64,000 bases of DNA from positions 1,747,849 through 1,811,848 of the forward strand of contig JAGGNK010006448.1 of NCBI GenBank assembly GCA_017590115.1. The letters run 5' to 3'. Positions 61,801 through 64,000 of the stretch are shown here, one piece after another. The stretch is from Montifringilla adamsi (Eukaryota; Chordata; Aves; Passeriformes; Passeridae). Positions within the stretch are counted from its first letter, which is position 1; each line of letters begins with the position of its first letter. The notes beneath the pieces are model-generated. The model was not told the origin of the DNA. It did not search any database and saw nothing but the letters and a program-made list of their open reading frames with translations. The translations under genes and the position numbers were made by a program.

Positions 61801-64000
61801 CAGAGGTCTAACATGGTGTGAACTCATGCTAGAGCACTTCACCTACAAGAACCATCTCTTGCCTTTGATTGTTGACTTCCTTGAAAGTCAAATTCCTTAA
61901 ATTTCTCCAAAAAGGAGTATAATGTCATTTTCCAGGACTCACCTACATCAGTGGAAACTGGTTTAAAAATTCTAGAATTATTGGGAGCACAAGGGAAATT
62001 CGTACAAAACCTTTTTTTTTCTTAGCGAGAAAAAAAAATGCTGCTCACATCCTGTACTTGTACTTTCCTATTTTTGTAATGATAAAGTGAGAAGTGTAGA
62101 ATAATTAAGAGAAACAAAATAGATACGCAGTAAACAGAAAATGAGTATTCAAGGAAATTGTGTTATGGCAGTGCTGTTCCTTCAACTTTGCAGTGGACAC
62201 TATTCATAAAAACCCTTGGTTTTGTAAAAGCTAGTTTAAATTCCTGCCTCTGTCCATTAGGTAATAGGATATTTTTAATTATGTACTTTTTTCTTTCTTA
62301 TTTGCATATACACAGATACACAGATGATGAATTTTAAACCATGTTTCTATACTTGTGTTAAGTCAGGGTGATGACTACAGAAATTGTTTAGAGCCTTAGG
62401 TTTGTTCTATAAAGATTTCAAAGTATTTTGTGGTATTATTATTTAAACGTTTCTGGTTGATGTACATAGATCAGTTTGTAAAGATTACTGAATTTATAAT
62501 GGATGATCTGCTACAGGTAAAAATACCTTTAGGAGTATTTCTATTGTTTCTGCTTGGAAATGCTTTTCTCAACAAAAAAACAAAATAGAATAAAGCTTAT
62601 TTACATTTCTTGACAGCATTTGTCTCTGTCACATAGATTAAGAAAAGTATGCAAAAAGTTGTCTGCGTGTTTGTGTTTACAGATTTATTGCTTTTCTTTT
62701 CAGTCAGCTTCAAGCTGACTATACAACTAACAGACTTATTTTAGTCTCACCACAGTCTTTTTCACTTGAATCTCTTTTATCCCTATTTTTTTTTTTTTTT
62801 GTTCTTCATAATTGTGGTATATTTTAGAATTTATCAGATGCTATCTGTTGCTAGTCATCAGTCTTAAACTTTTTAGGTGATGGAGAGAGGGGATCAATTC
62901 TGTTCATCAAATGGGTTTTTGAATAGATGAAATTAAGATCCCTATATCTTCTTATTAATTGCACACAAGCTTAGAAGACTATTTTAGGTGAGAAGATAAT
63001 TGGATAAATTTCCTGAATAAATAAATGTTAGAATACCTTTAGAATCTCTGTGGAGCATGCAGAAATATCATAATTGGATTTTCATTTATTACATTATACT
63101 TTCATTATTAACAGAAACATGAAAACGAATTATTTTCCCCTTCTGATAACATATTTTTTATAATCTGGGTGTTGCTGACTGCAGTGACAGGATTCTAATA
63201 TTAAAATTACTAACTCATTATCTATATGTGCTGGAGTTAATACTAAGATTTAAATAGGGGCATATATCTCTTCAAGAATATTTATATCAAATGAAGATTT
63301 CAATAATTAATTTTTAAAAATCCATACTGAAGGCTGCTGGCCAAAATAGTTCTTGGGCTAAGCTGCCATCACTCTGTGATAAAAACTGCTGTCAGAACTT
63401 CATACTCCCTGCACATGGTTGCTAGGTTTGTATGCAAGGTGTTTTGTAATCCCTTGAATTGAAGAGCTGTGTGGGTCTTGAAAATTACTACCACTTTAAA
63501 TCTGCAGTTTCAATTAACTCTGTTTATGCTTTCCAAAATGCTTTTCTGCTAATAATAATTTGGTGCTGCTGCATTCATTTATGAGTTCTGTTGTATTATG
63601 TATATGCGTAATTTTTTAACACTTAGAATTTCTATCAGAATAAAGCCAAACCCTTCAATGGCATTATTAGACCTTGTTTAGAGTTCAGCCCTAGCCAAAG
63701 TAACTATCCCACATTTCCCATAAAACGACCTTCCTCTTGTTCTCCTGATGAGAAAGTTAAATACGAGGTACAACTAAAAGGGTGAAATTCATTAATGTAA
63801 TGGAAATTGCTGAAAGACACCCTCTCAGAAATTCTGAATCAATGCAAAGAAGTCTGTGAAAGAACCAAGAGCAATAACATAATGGAGAAGCAAAGAACAA
63901 GTCAATTTCCCAGGTGACTAAGGCTAAGTTGTTTCCAAGCTGTAGAAGCAGCACTGAAATCCATAACAGAAAAGTGTATTTATCCTATATTTCTGTTGAA
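58816..64000 (+). other. PIBF1 intron 10 (runs off window)
   Basis: About 5.2 kb with no further PIBF1 exon. It holds an A run at about 61665-61682 and a T run near 62788-62801. No gene or element was recognised; 59780-60090 is somewhat less AT-rich but unidentified. Confidence 0.6.

Noticed and set aside
1..64000. CRISPR arrays, operons, tRNA or rRNA genes
   Set aside because: None were seen. The window is eukaryotic intron-rich sequence, and no spaced direct-repeat array or tRNA-like cloverleaf caught my eye. A tRNAscan or Rfam search was not possible.

Overview
This is a stretch of vertebrate nuclear genome, most likely from a bird. It is AT-rich and intron-dominated, and its interspersed repeats are CR1 LINEs and an avian ERV-type LTR. 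It contains three conserved protein-coding genes in the order BORA(+), DIS3(-), PIBF1(+), the same order and orientation as in human 13q22. I recognised all three from the translated exons and drew exon borders from splice sites and reading-frame continuity. No tool or database was used.

Layout. 1-7655: the 3' part of BORA (six coding exons; the 5' part lies left of the window). 7656-10731: the intergenic gap between the convergent 3' ends of BORA and DIS3. 10732-29722: the complete DIS3 coding region, minus strand, 21 exons joining in frame to 966 codons plus stop. About 29380-30310: a CpG-island divergent promoter shared by DIS3 and PIBF1, with a 111/107-bp tandem duplication and a cluster of E2F-like motifs. 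31170-58815: the first nine coding exons of PIBF1 (440 complete codons; the human protein is 757 aa). 58816-64000: PIBF1 intron, with the remaining exons to the right.

BORA activates Aurora A at mitotic entry, DIS3 is the RNase subunit of the RNA exosome, and PIBF1 is a coiled-coil centrosome/cilium protein. They are syntenic housekeeping genes, not one pathway.

Less ordinary points: two GC-AG introns (one in DIS3, one in PIBF1), a (CT)n microsatellite serving as a splice-acceptor tract in DIS3, an LTR inserted almost on top of a PIBF1 splice donor, an ambiguous BORA 3' terminus, and a possible long decayed coding sequence antisense in PIBF1 intron 5. I found no clear previously undescribed system.
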